From assembly GCF_024171995.1 (NCBI RefSeq), contig NZ_JAMTCT010000033.1, positions 1 to 49,256 of the forward strand: a DNA stretch of 49,256 bases, given 5' to 3'. Each line of letters begins with the position of its first letter. The first letter of the stretch is position 1. The notes under the pieces are model-generated. The model saw nothing but the letters and a program-made list of their open reading frames with translations, made no database searches and was not told where the DNA came from. Shown piece after piece: positions 1 to 7,956 of the stretch. The position numbers and the translations under genes were made by a program. This stretch comes from Promicromonospora umidemergens (GTDB lineage Bacteria > Actinomycetota > Actinomycetes > Actinomycetales > Cellulomonadaceae).

Positions 1-20
1 GGGCTGGCATCCTGGGGCTC

Positions 21-308
21 GTGGACTACTACGCCGACGCCGAGGGCGGCCGATACGTCGCTGCTCCTGACCACGCCGACCTCGTCGGACTCGTCCGCGA
101 GCTGAACTCCAGCGACAACACGTTCTTCGTCGTGTTCCCCGACAACGAAGAACTCGAGTGGGCGATCTCCGTCCACACCCGCCGCGGGCTCCTGGGCGGC
201 TACGAGATCGAACGCGAGGACCCTGGCACCGGCGAACACACCACGACCACCGCCGCTGACCCGAGCACTATCGCTACTGATGTCCTGGAATGGGCCAGCC
301 GCCGCTGA
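21..308 (+). CDS. Small acidic protein, possibly Imm1-like immunity protein
   Basis: A 95-residue acidic protein read from a GTG. The frame stays open to the window edge, so the true start may lie outside and the gene may be 5'-partial. It has no signal peptide or membrane segment. The alternation of short beta-like stretches (FFVVFPDNEELEWAISV) with acidic loops, and the small size, resemble Imm1-type immunity proteins of polymorphic toxin systems, but no diagnostic motif is visible, so this is only a guess. If it is an immunity gene, the toxin would be expected to the left of the window. It is followed by about 260 bases without a clear gene, then by the IS701-type element. Confidence 0.45.
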   Translation: MDYYADAEGGRYVAAPDHADLVGLVRELNSSDNTFFVVFPDNEELEWAISVHTRRGLLGGYEIEREDPGTGEHTTTTAADPSTIATDVLEWASRR

Positions 309-570
309 CCCATTCCGAAACACGCCCTAGTAGCGGGCACCGTCGCGAGCGAGGAAGAGCCGACGACCGGCGGAGCCCGGGCTGGTCCATCGGACGGGGA
401 TCATGAAGGCGATACCGCCCGGCACAGTCGGCGGCATGTGTAAGGAAGGTTGATATGTCTGTGCCGCTGCACTCCTTATGGAGTTCGCCGAACTTGCACT
501 GGTTCAGTCAGCACCCGAGTCTGTGGTTAAGCCGGGCCTGGCCCGCAGGCCTGTCGGCGACAGCGCCTAG

Positions 571-587
571 TACTACAGCCGTAGATC
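571..587. repeat. Left outer inverted repeat of IS701-type element
   Basis: The sequence TACTACAGCCGTAGATC is the exact reverse complement of 2641-2657. With the flanking CTAG the identity extends over 21-22 bp. It contains the reverse complement of the transposase stop codon region. Confidence 0.85.
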
Positions 588-785
588 AGGTCTGTGGGCT
601 GCGGTGATGCCGCCTTCGCGTCGTTGGTAGTGGGCTCGTGGGCGCGGTGTTGGTGTCGTCGCCATCGGGACGCGCTGAGCGGTGGTCGTGGTGCGCCGCC
701 GCACGACATCCGCGCCCAGGCCCCTGGCGGGAGCAGGCCGGTGGTCCGGTCTGCGCGCAGTTGTCCCGCGCCAACATTGCGGACA
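571..785 (-). pseudogene. Decayed IS701-type transposase remnant
   Basis: On the minus strand this stretch encodes pieces matching the intact transposase at 1279-2655. One piece is the C-terminal tail (AHYQRREGGITAAHRPDLRL against RRAHYQRREGSITAAHRPDL in the intact copy, followed there by RL). Another is the stretch around WARMSCG. Several hundred bases between these two motifs have been deleted and the frame is broken, so no functional protein can be made. The gene body upstream of about 785 is missing. The 3' end is well preserved and supplies the left outer repeat of the composite element. Confidence 0.8.
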
Positions 786-863
786 GCTGCGGTCCATCGG
801 CTGTGCTGGGACCGGTCCCGGCGCTGTGGTGCAAGCATCAGGGAGTCGAGGACGGGAGCGGTC

Positions 864-1145
864 GTGAGGATGAAGGTCAAGAAGGGGATGACGAAGCGCG
901 AGGTCAAGAGGATCCTTGGCCGGCCTGCACGTCGGGACGTTCACAAGAAGGAGATCACTGTTTTCTGGGGCGGCAGCCGGAGCCGGACAGTCGTGCGGCG
1001 GGTGCCCCGGCATCTCCGCACTGAGACGTGGATCTTTCCGGACGGGCCGAACGAGACCCGGATGGATGTCACCTTCCAGCGGGGTCGCGTGACGTCCGTG
1101 AGGGAGCCCAACAGAAAGAGCCGGTTCACGAACCCGGGTTCCTGA
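864..1145 (+). CDS. BamE/SmpA-like small basic protein
   Basis: A 93-residue basic protein starting at GTG 864, with ATG 870 as the alternative; a GGGAG stretch lies just upstream. Near the N-terminus is the signature KKGMTKREVKRILGRP, which matches the helix-turn of SmpA/OmlA (BamE-like) domains, 'G-t-x-x-E-V-x-x-x-l-G-x-P'. The rest, with alternating FWGG, ETWIFPDG and DVTFQRGRVTSV, fits the following beta hairpins of that fold. BamE itself belongs to the outer-membrane beta-barrel machinery, which a Gram-positive cell lacks, so this is a stand-alone domain of unknown role. No signal peptide or lipobox is seen. It lies between the two IS701 copies and looks like passenger DNA of the composite element. 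Confidence 0.6.
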   Translation: MRMKVKKGMTKREVKRILGRPARRDVHKKEITVFWGGSRSRTVVRRVPRHLRTETWIFPDGPNETRMDVTFQRGRVTSVREPNRKSRFTNPGS

Positions 1146-1278
1146 CTTGGGTGCCCCACGGGCCCGGGGGCGAGCCGGAGCTGGCGTTCGAGCTGCTTCG
1201 CAGGTTCTGGGGCTGGTACAACGGGTCGCTGACCTGGGGTGATGCTGGACGTGGGGCGGCCACTGCCGGGATGCTTCG

Positions 1279-2655
1279 TTGCTTGTGTGGAACAAGAAGA
1301 CCGTGGCGGTGGCCGCGGCCTATAGCGTAGGCCCTCAAGCGTGGCTGGCCGAGTTCGAGGTGGCGTTCGAGCAGGTCGCGGCCCGGTTCGCCCGCCGGGA
1401 CGCCCGCGGCGCGGCGCGGGATCTGCTGGCTGGGCTGGTCGCTCCGTTGGAGCGGAAGAACTGCTGGACGATCGCCGAGCACGCCGGCCACGAGAGCCCG
1501 CACCGGCTGCAACACCTGCTCGGGCGCGCGGTCTGGGACGCCAACGCGGTCCGGGACGACGTGCGCGACTACGTCCGGGCCCGGCTTGCCGACTCCGAGG
1601 CGGTCCTGGTGGTTGACGAGACCGGCGACCTGAAGAAGGGCACCAAGTCGGTCGGGGTGCAGCGGCAGTACACCGGCACGGCAGGCAGGGTCGAGAACGC
1701 GCAGGTTGCGGTGTTCCTGACCTACGCCGCGCAGCGCGGGCACACGTTCATCGACCGGCGCCTCTACCTGCCCGAGTCCTGGGCGAGCGATCCGGACCGC
1801 CGCCACGAGGCGGGCGTCCCGGACGAGGCCGGGTTCGCGACCAAGCCGCACCTGGCCGCGCAGATGATCACCGACGCGCTGGCCGCCGGGACGCCCGCCC
1901 GGTGGGTCGCCGGGGACGAGGTCTACGGCGCCGACCCGCACCTGCGGTCCACTTGCCGACGCCTGGGGCTGGGCTACGTGCTGGCGATCGGCTGCAACCG
2001 CGCGGTGGCGACCGGCGCCGGGCCGCTACGCGCCGATAAGGCCACCAGCCTGGTCCCGACCGACGCGTGGGCGCGGATGTCGTGCGGCGACGGTTCCAAA
2101 GGGCGCCGCTGGTACTCCTGGGCGGTCCTCGAGCTGGAGCCAGAACCCGACGGCCCTGATCTCGGGTCCGGTCACCACGCCCTGCTCGTGCGCCGCAACG
2201 ACACCACGGGAGAGCTGGCTTGGTACCGCTGCTGGACCCCACGACACGTCGCGATCGGCGACCTGGTGCACGTGGCGGGCCGACGGTGGACCGTGGAGGA
2301 GAACTTCCAGGCCGCCAAGAGCCACGCCGGCCTGGACGAGCACCAGGTCCGCCGCTGGGACTCCTGGCACCGGTGGACCACCCTGGCGATGCTCGGCCAC
2401 GCCTTGCTGACCGTCCTTGCCGTCACGATGAACGACGTAGAGCCGATCGACGATGCAGCAGGCCTGATCGCGGTCACCGTGGGCGAGGGCCGACGCCTGT
2501 TCGCTGCCCTCGTCGCTACCGTCTCGACCACCATCGAACGGGTCCTGGCCTGGTCCCGATGGCGACGACGCCGCCAACACCGCGCCCGACGAGCCCATTA
2601 CCAACGACGCGAAGGCAGCATCACTGCAGCTCACCGGCCCGATCTACGGCTGTAG
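1279..2655 (+). CDS. IS701 family transposase
   Basis: A DDE-type transposase of about 458 residues, close to normal family length. Recognisable blocks are LLAGLVAPLERKNCWTIAEH near the N-terminus, the first catalytic Asp in VLVVDETGDLKKGTKSVGVQ, the second in WVAGDEVYGADPHLR, and the C-terminal catalytic Glu region GRRWTVEENFQAAK followed by GLDEHQVRRWDSWHRW. The start is uncertain: TTG 1279, GTG 1285 and later codons are all in frame. The last codons and the stop lie inside the right terminal repeat. It appears intact and could mobilise the composite element. Confidence 0.93.
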   Translation: MLVWNKKTVAVAAAYSVGPQAWLAEFEVAFEQVAARFARRDARGAARDLLAGLVAPLERKNCWTIAEHAGHESPHRLQHLLGRAVWDANAVRDDVRDYVRARLADSEAVLVVDETGDLKKGTKSVGVQRQYTGTAGRVENAQVAVFLTYAAQRGHTFIDRRLYLPESWASDPDRRHEAGVPDEAGFATKPHLAAQMITDALAAGTPARWVAGDEVYGADPHLRSTCRRLGLGYVLAIGCNRAVATGAGPLRADKATSLVPTDAWARMSCGDGSKGRRWYSWAVLELEPEPDGPDLGSGHHALLVRRNDTTGELAWYRCWTPRHVAIGDLVHVAGRRWTVEENFQAAKSHAGLDEHQVRRWDSWHRWTTLAMLGHALLTVLAVTMNDVEPIDDAAGLIAVTVGEGRRLFAALVATVSTTIERVLAWSRWRRRRQHRARRAHYQRREGSITAAHRPDLRL

Positions 2656-2657
2656 TA
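2641..2657. repeat. Right outer inverted repeat of IS701-type element
   Basis: GATCTACGGCTGTAGTA is the exact reverse complement of 571-587. It overlaps the last codons of the transposase and is followed by CTAG at 2658-2661. Confidence 0.85.
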
Positions 2658-2661
2658 CTAG

Positions 2662-3076
2662 GGGCCCTGGCGCTGCGCCTTCGACGGGTTGGTCTGGGTT
2701 CAGCGATGCGGTCCGGCTGTCGGCTCAGTTACCTGTCGCCCACCCGGCGACGGATCACACCGTCGAGGGAATCACATCGCCGGAGTCCATCCCAGCGCTC
2801 ACCGTGAACGGCGCGCCCACCGCCGACGGAGAACACCACATGGCCACTGGCTACGACACCCCACGTACGACCGAGACGCATCCCGAAGGCGCCGCTGGTC
2901 ACGACCGGCGAGAGGATCCGCCGGAAGCTGGACGGCGTGCGGCCGGCCAACAAGGAGCGGCTATAGCGGGCTCGGAGTGCTCGAAGGGCAAGGCCGTCGC
3001 AGTGGCCAGCGCCTCGCACAAGAAAATGCGGTGGCGTCTGCCTCCGTCAGCGGGCTGTCCTCGCCCCTGCGGTGAC
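2662..3076. other. Intergenic stretch with a DUF4193-like gene start
   Basis: No complete gene is seen. At 2829-2890 there is a GGAGAACAC ribosome-binding region and ATG at 2840, followed by MATGYDTPRTTETHPEG. This matches the start of the intact DUF4193 gene at 18863 (MATDYDTPRTTDED) for about a dozen codons, plus the ribosome-binding site. The reading then loses all similarity, including the cysteine motifs, so this is a truncated duplicate or decayed paralogue. Confidence 0.55.
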
Positions 3077-3526
3077 CTACATCGCGGGCCGTGATCTGGG
3101 TGAGGTGGCGTCGGCACCCCGGTCCGGCCAGAGCGCTATCGTCAGCCCCGCTACAACACTCAGGATGTGCAGCCAGCGGCCCGCCACATTGATATGGAAG
3201 GAATCGATCTCCGGGTTGTTCACTGCGATCAGTCCGTGGACGAACAAGGTGCCATGCCCGACCACGATCGACCATCCGAATGCCCTTGCGCGGCCAGCGC
3301 CGGACCACATGATAACTCCTAAGAATCCGGTCGACAGATGCACGACATTGTGCAAGTTGTCGATGGTGAGGCCGAATAGTCTCTGGCCGTTGTCGGGCTG
3401 TGCGAAGCCCTCTGGACCGGTGACGAAGAATCCAGCGACACCAACTGCTAGATAGACCACGGCGGTCACGAAGGCTAGCCACTGGTAAAGCGCCAGGGTT
3501 TGGCTGTGCGGCATCCTGTGCGCCAT
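3077..3526 (-). CDS. DUF4383 family membrane protein
   Basis: A 149-residue protein with four hydrophobic helices. Conserved features of the actinobacterial DUF4383 family are visible: FVTGPEGFAQPDNGQRLFG, then NLHNVVHLSTGFLG, where the NxxHxxxH-type stretch is characteristic, and a C-terminal HILSVVAGLTIAL helix. The function is unknown. The ATG start is supported by GGAGAG six bases upstream. It is transcribed away from the respiratory operon, across a 190-bp divergent intergenic region that probably holds both promoters. Confidence 0.82.
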   Translation of the reverse strand: MAHRMPHSQTLALYQWLAFVTAVVYLAVGVAGFFVTGPEGFAQPDNGQRLFGLTIDNLHNVVHLSTGFLGVIMWSGAGRARAFGWSIVVGHGTLFVHGLIAVNNPEIDSFHINVAGRWLHILSVVAGLTIALWPDRGADATSPRSRPAM

Positions 3527-3717
3527 GGTGACTCTCCCGTCCGTGCCACTACGTGTGTCCCGATCATTCTTCTCAGCCGGTCCACTCGCACCCGCCAGAG
3601 CCGGATCGGGAGATATCGAGAAGGCGACCGCCGGACGGGCTTGCGAGTGACCGCGGCGTTGTTAACGTCGAGGGGCCGACGATGGCCGACCGCCGCGACC
3701 TGCCGTGAGGTGATCCA

Positions 3718-4773
3718 GTGAGCACTGAGGAGACCAGGACCGACAGTCCCGAGCGCGAGGCGGGCAGGCAGCCGGGACCGGCGCTGACGCGGCGCTCGGT
3801 GCTCAAGTCCCTGTCGGTGCTCGGTGGCGCGGGTCTTGTCGGCGGAGCCACGCTGGCCGCGTGCACGCCGGACGCCGCGGGTCCTTCCACAGCGGGTGGC
3901 GCCATCGGTACAGAGGAAGGTGTCCACCAGCCCGAGCGCTCCCCGTTGCCGCCCGACGAGGTGCCGGACAGCCTCCGCTTCTTCACCGACCAGGAGGCAC
4001 GCCTGCTCGAGGCGATGCTCGCCCGCCTCGTGCCCGGCGACGGCAAGGACCCGGGAGCGGTCCAGATGGGCGTGGCCAGGTACATCGACGGCAAGCTCGC
4101 CGGCTCCACGCCCTACGCCGAGCCGACCTACACGCACGGCCCTTTCGCCGGTGGCTACGAGGAGGCTCCGAGCGAGGTGGAGGAAGGACGGGTGCCCGTC
4201 GCCCAGGACCAGCTCTACCGGTACGGGTACCAGAGCCGCCGGCCGCCGCAGGATTCCTACCGGCTCGGCCTCGCTGCGCTCGACCGGTACGCGCAGACCC
4301 GGTTCGGCCGCTTCTTCGCCGACCTGGACCCGGAACGCCAGGACGGGATCATCGTCGTCCTGGACGACCACCAGCAGCGCAGCGCGGCCGCCGACCGGCT
4401 CACCGGTGAGGGCGCCGGCCAGGTCACCGGCGAGGACGGCACGGAAGCGGTCTCCACCAGTGACGACGTGCTGGACCAGGCCGAGGAGGTGTTCGGCGCG
4501 GTGGCCCCAGGCAGCTTCTTCGCGATGGTACGCGCGGACACGATCGAGGGCATGTTCGCCGACCCCGCCTACGGCGGTAACAAGGATCTGGCCGGCTGGC
4601 GGCTCGTGGGGTGGCCCGCGGCGCAGCGTTCCTACTCCCCGGAGGAGATGCTCCAGGGCACCGACCGGCAGCCACGACCGATGCACGGGCTGCCCGTCAT
4701 GAACCCGGACCGTCCCGGCGGCGGCCGGACCGCGCTAGAACGGCCCCATCACGGCGTCGTCGGAGAGGGCTGA
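3718..4773 (+). CDS. Gluconate 2-dehydrogenase subunit 3 family, Tat lipoprotein
   Basis: A 351-residue protein. A twin-arginine signal (LTRRSVLKSLSVLGGAGL) ends in a lipobox LAAC, so the protein is predicted to be exported folded and lipid-anchored on the outer face of the membrane. The mature part has the helical pattern of the gluconate 2-dehydrogenase gamma-subunit family, with FFTDQEARLLEAMLARLVPG followed by a helix-rich region that ends in GGNKDLAGWRLVGWP. In known enzymes this small subunit partners a GMC flavoprotein that lacks its own signal and is carried through the Tat pore with it. The next gene, three bases downstream, is such a flavoprotein. The GTG start follows a GAGG-containing stretch. 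It is the first gene of the operon. Confidence 0.85.
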   Translation: MSTEETRTDSPEREAGRQPGPALTRRSVLKSLSVLGGAGLVGGATLAACTPDAAGPSTAGGAIGTEEGVHQPERSPLPPDEVPDSLRFFTDQEARLLEAMLARLVPGDGKDPGAVQMGVARYIDGKLAGSTPYAEPTYTHGPFAGGYEEAPSEVEEGRVPVAQDQLYRYGYQSRRPPQDSYRLGLAALDRYAQTRFGRFFADLDPERQDGIIVVLDDHQQRSAAADRLTGEGAGQVTGEDGTEAVSTSDDVLDQAEEVFGAVAPGSFFAMVRADTIEGMFADPAYGGNKDLAGWRLVGWPAAQRSYSPEEMLQGTDRQPRPMHGLPVMNPDRPGGGRTALERPHHGVVGEG

Positions 4774-4775
4774 GA

Positions 4776-6542
4776 ATGCGGCGACACGACCCGGTGGAGA
4801 TCGTGACGATCGGTGGGGGCATGTCCGCCTCGATCCTCGCGTCGCAGATCCTGCCGCCGACATCGTTCCAGATGGTGTCGCTGGAACAGGGGCCGGCCCA
4901 GTGGACCTACCCCGACTTCGCGCACAACCACGACTCCCTGCGCTTTCGTAACCGCTACGCGATGATGCAGGACATCTCGCGCACCACCTGGACGTGGCGC
5001 CCCGATGCTCGTTCGCCCTCCCTCCCCTACCGCCAGTTCGGCAGCTTCCATCCCGGCGAGGGTCTCGGGGGTTCGATGGTGCACTGGACGGCACTGACGT
5101 GGCGGTTCTTGCCGGACGACTTTCGCTACCGCAGCCTCAACGAGGAGAAGTACGGGAGCGACCGGATCCCGACGGAGATGACCTCGCAGGACTGGCCGAT
5201 CGGCTACGACGACCTCGAACCCTTCTATGACCAGCTCGAGTACGACATGGGCGTCTCAGGCACGGCTGGCAACCTGGGTGGCCAGATCCTGCCCGGCGGG
5301 AATCCCTTCGAAGGGGAACGCACGAGCCCGTACCCCAACCCTCCGCTCGCCCGGAGCAAGTTCGGCCAGCGGTTCACGGACGCCTGCGAGGGCTTGGACC
5401 TGCATCCCTTCCCGACGCCGTCGGGCATCCTGTCGCAGGGTTACACCGACCCGTACGGCAACACCCGCGCCGCCTGCCTGTACTGCGGCTTCTGCACCCG
5501 CTACGGCTGCGAGGTCGGTGCCAAGACTAGCCCGCTGACCACCTGGCTCCCACCCGCACTGGACACGGGGCGGTACGAAGTACGCACGGGCTGCCGGGTG
5601 CTGTGGATCGAGACCGCTGACGACGGTCGGGCCACGGGCGTGCGGTACGTCGACTCCCGTGGTGAGGAGCACGTGCAGCCGGCCGAGGTGGTGGTCTGCT
5701 CGGCGTTCACGCTGGAGAACGTCCGGATGCTGCTCCTGTCCAAGGGCGGCGCGCACCCGGACGGCATCGGCAACGACCGCGGGCAGGTGGGGCGCAACTA
5801 CAGCTACCAGCTCGTCCAGTCGCCGGCGAAGGGGCTGTGGGAGGACGAGAAGTTCAACTTCTTCATGGGCAACGGCTGTACCAACGCGCAGATCTACGAC
5901 TACAACGCCGACAACTTCGACCACTCGGATCTCGGGTTCCTTGGCGGTGCGGCCATCTCTGCCGAAGCCGGTCAGCGCGAGCCGATCAGCTCGTCCGACT
6001 CGCTCCTGGACGGCTTTGTGAGCCGGCAGTGGGGTGCGGACTGGAAGTCGATGCTCGGCCGGTCCTGGGACCGGGTGGGCAGTGTCGGCATCGAGGGGGA
6101 CAGCCCCGCCTATGCCGGGAACTTCCTGGACCTCGACCCGACCTACCGGGACGAGTGGGGTCTGCCGATGCTGCGCATCACCTTCGACTGGCGGGAGAAC
6201 GAGCGGAACATGTACCGCTTCCTCGCCGGCCGCTGCGAGGAGATCCTCCGCGCGATGAACCCTGACCGGGTCAGTGTCTCCTCCGAGCTTCCCCCGTACC
6301 GCATCGACCAGTACCAGAGCACGCACCCCACGGGCGGGGCCATCATGGGCCAAGACCCGGGCGACAGCGTGACCAACAGCTACGGGCAGGTGTGGGACAC
6401 ACCCAACGTGTTCGTGACCGGTGCCGCCCTGTACCCCCAGAATCCCGGGGCCAACCCGAGCGGCACGGTGGGCGCGCTGGCGCTGCGCACGGCCGAAGCC
6501 ATCCGGGACCGGTACTTCGCCCGTCCGGGGGAGCTGCTGTGA
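4776..6542 (+). CDS. GMC family flavin dehydrogenase (gluconate/sugar dehydrogenase type)
   Basis: A 588-residue FAD enzyme. The nucleotide-binding loop is IGGGMSASILASQ near residues 10-22. The catalytic C-terminus has the HPTGG histidine (His517) and the NPGANPSGT motif (about 556-564) found in gluconate, sorbitol and related bacterial dehydrogenases. A cysteine-rich block CLYCGFCTRYGCEVGAKTS lies mid-protein; related enzymes have similar cysteines and some bind an iron-sulfur cluster, so a cluster here is possible but unproven. It has no signal peptide and probably travels with the Tat-targeted upstream subunit. The substrate is unknown. No separate multiheme cytochrome subunit, which normally takes electrons from such enzymes, is encoded nearby. 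ATG 4776 follows the previous stop by two bases. Confidence 0.88.
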   Translation: MRRHDPVEIVTIGGGMSASILASQILPPTSFQMVSLEQGPAQWTYPDFAHNHDSLRFRNRYAMMQDISRTTWTWRPDARSPSLPYRQFGSFHPGEGLGGSMVHWTALTWRFLPDDFRYRSLNEEKYGSDRIPTEMTSQDWPIGYDDLEPFYDQLEYDMGVSGTAGNLGGQILPGGNPFEGERTSPYPNPPLARSKFGQRFTDACEGLDLHPFPTPSGILSQGYTDPYGNTRAACLYCGFCTRYGCEVGAKTSPLTTWLPPALDTGRYEVRTGCRVLWIETADDGRATGVRYVDSRGEEHVQPAEVVVCSAFTLENVRMLLLSKGGAHPDGIGNDRGQVGRNYSYQLVQSPAKGLWEDEKFNFFMGNGCTNAQIYDYNADNFDHSDLGFLGGAAISAEAGQREPISSSDSLLDGFVSRQWGADWKSMLGRSWDRVGSVGIEGDSPAYAGNFLDLDPTYRDEWGLPMLRITFDWRENERNMYRFLAGRCEEILRAMNPDRVSVSSELPPYRIDQYQSTHPTGGAIMGQDPGDSVTNSYGQVWDTPNVFVTGAALYPQNPGANPSGTVGALALRTAEAIRDRYFARPGELL

Positions 6543-6943
6543 CCCGCGCAGGGGCGCCGGCCCGGGTGCGGGTCGGCGCAGCGGCGACGCTGGTCGCCGT
6601 CGTCGCCGGGTTGTCAGCGTGTGTGGCGAGCGCCGCGCCGCCGCCCGCGGAGGTACGCCTGACCACCGCCGGGTTCGAGCCCGTGCTCCTCGAGACGGTC
6701 GCAGGCACCGAGGTCCGGTTCGTCAACCGCTCGGAGCGTCCCCAGCGGGTCGCGTCCCTGGGGCTCGACGACGGCACTGCGGCCGTGCCGACGGGAGCCG
6801 GTCCCCTCGACTCGGGCCGCCTGCTGGCGGGCGCCACCTACGCGGAGCGGCTCGACATACCGGGCGAGTACGTGGTCGAGGCGCTCCTCGACGGGACGCG
6901 CACCCGGTCGGTCGTCACGATCCAGGTGAAGGAGTCCCCATGA
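6539..6943 (+). CDS. Cupredoxin-fold lipoprotein without copper ligands
   Basis: A 134-residue protein starting at GTG 6539, four bases inside the end of the dehydrogenase gene. The N-terminal hydrophobic segment ends in a lipobox (LSAC, about residues 27-30), so it is predicted to be anchored outside the membrane. The mature domain of about 100 residues has the strand pattern of cupredoxins: a GFEPVLLETVAGTEVRFVNR segment and a closing YVVEALLDGTRTRSVVTIQV. The Cys, His and Met copper ligands of blue copper proteins are absent, so it is unlikely to carry electrons through copper. A structural or assembly role with the oxidase is more likely. Its stop overlaps the ctaC start. Confidence 0.7.
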   Translation: MTRAGAPARVRVGAAATLVAVVAGLSACVASAAPPPAEVRLTTAGFEPVLLETVAGTEVRFVNRSERPQRVASLGLDDGTAAVPTGAGPLDSGRLLAGATYAERLDIPGEYVVEALLDGTRTRSVVTIQVKESP

Positions 6944-7953
6944 TCGCTGCCCGGATCCCAGCGATGTTTCCGCCCGCCAGCCCCGACGCCAGCCGGGTCG
7001 ACAGCCACTGGCAGCTGCTGCTGATCGCCGGGTCCGCGGTCTGGGTGGTCGTCGTGACGGTGGCACTGGTCGCCGTAGTCCGCCGACGGCGAAGCACCGA
7101 GCACCCTGCCGGCGACGTCCCCGAGGCGACGAGCGGCAACGGGCACCTCGCCGTTGGCTTCCTGGGGGCGGTGGTGCCTGCGCTGATCATCATCGGGGTC
7201 ATGACCGACTCCGTGCTGGTGCTCCGCGACACTGCGGGGACGGGCGACGCCGCCGACGCAGCAACCGTCGTCGAGGTCGACGGGAACCAGTTCTGGTGGG
7301 AGGTGCGGTATCCCGGGCACGACGTGGAGACCGCCAACGAGATCCACATTCCCACGAACCAGGACGTGCGCGTCGAGCTGACCAGCTCGGACGTCATCCA
7401 CAGCTTCTGGGTCCCGCAGCTCAGCGGCAAGGTGGACCTCGTACCCGGACAGACCAACGTGCTGACGCTCGCCGCCGACAAGCCGGGCACCTACTGGGGC
7501 CAGTGCGCCGAGTACTGCGGCGTCCAGCACGCCTGGATGCGGTTCGTCGTGGTCGCCCACGAACCCCAGGAGTACGCCGGCTGGCTCGACGCACAGGCAC
7601 GCCCCGCCGCGTCCGCCGATCAGACCGACGGCGACGCCGACGCCGACGGGCCGGCCGCCGACGTCGGGCCCGTCTCTGAGGTGGCCGCTGGTCGGGAGAT
7701 CTTCATGTCGTCGTCCTGTGTCTACTGCCACACCGTCGCCGGCACGGAGGCGCAGGGCACGCTCGGGCCCGACCTGACGCACCTGGCGAGCCGGCAGATG
7801 ATCGGCGCCGGCGTGCTGCCCAACGACCGCAAGAGCCTCGCCCGCTGGATCGAGCACCCCCAGAAGGTCAAGCCGGGCAACGTCATGCCGGGCACCGACC
7901 TGGACGACGACGAGCTCGACGCCCTGATCACCTACCTGCAGAGCTTGGAGTAG
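6940..7953 (+). CDS. ctaC: Cytochrome c oxidase subunit II with C-terminal cytochrome c (caa3 type)
   Basis: A 337-residue protein with two membrane helices (about 22-45 and 67-90) followed by an extracytoplasmic CuA domain. CuA ligands are all present: His154 in VIHSFWVP, Cys189-x-Glu191-x-Cys193, His197 and Met200. A linker rich in Asp/Ala leads to a cytochrome c domain with the heme motif CVYCH (Cys260, Cys263, His264) and the axial Met316 in NVMPG. The fused cytochrome makes this a caa3-type oxidase that can take electrons without a free cytochrome c, and it needs covalent heme attachment, which explains the Ccm genes downstream. It overlaps the upstream gene by four bases. Confidence 0.95.
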   Translation: MIAARIPAMFPPASPDASRVDSHWQLLLIAGSAVWVVVVTVALVAVVRRRRSTEHPAGDVPEATSGNGHLAVGFLGAVVPALIIIGVMTDSVLVLRDTAGTGDAADAATVVEVDGNQFWWEVRYPGHDVETANEIHIPTNQDVRVELTSSDVIHSFWVPQLSGKVDLVPGQTNVLTLAADKPGTYWGQCAEYCGVQHAWMRFVVVAHEPQEYAGWLDAQARPAASADQTDGDADADGPAADVGPVSEVAAGREIFMSSSCVYCHTVAGTEAQGTLGPDLTHLASRQMIGAGVLPNDRKSLARWIEHPQKVKPGNVMPGTDLDDDELDALITYLQSLE

Positions 7954-7956
7954 CAC

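Larger units (their letters stand above)
567..2661. mobile_element. Composite IS701-type element with CTAG flanks
   Basis: The unit spans 571-2657. Its outer ends (571-587 and 2641-2657) are perfect inverted copies of one another, and both correspond to the 3' end of an IS701-type transposase gene. CTAG flanks it at 567-570 and 2658-2661; the IS701 family is known to make 4-bp YTAR target duplications, so this looks like a genuine target-site duplication. Inside, left to right, are an internally deleted transposase remnant on the minus strand, a BamE/SmpA-like gene on the plus strand, and an intact plus-strand transposase. The two transposase copies point outward. No left-type IS end was found between them, so the whole block may have moved as one unit using two right ends. 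Confidence 0.7.

Noticed and set aside
2689-3094. Overlapping plus-strand frames after the IS element
   Set aside because: They overlap each other and, apart from the DUF4193-like start at 2840, show no protein-like conservation.
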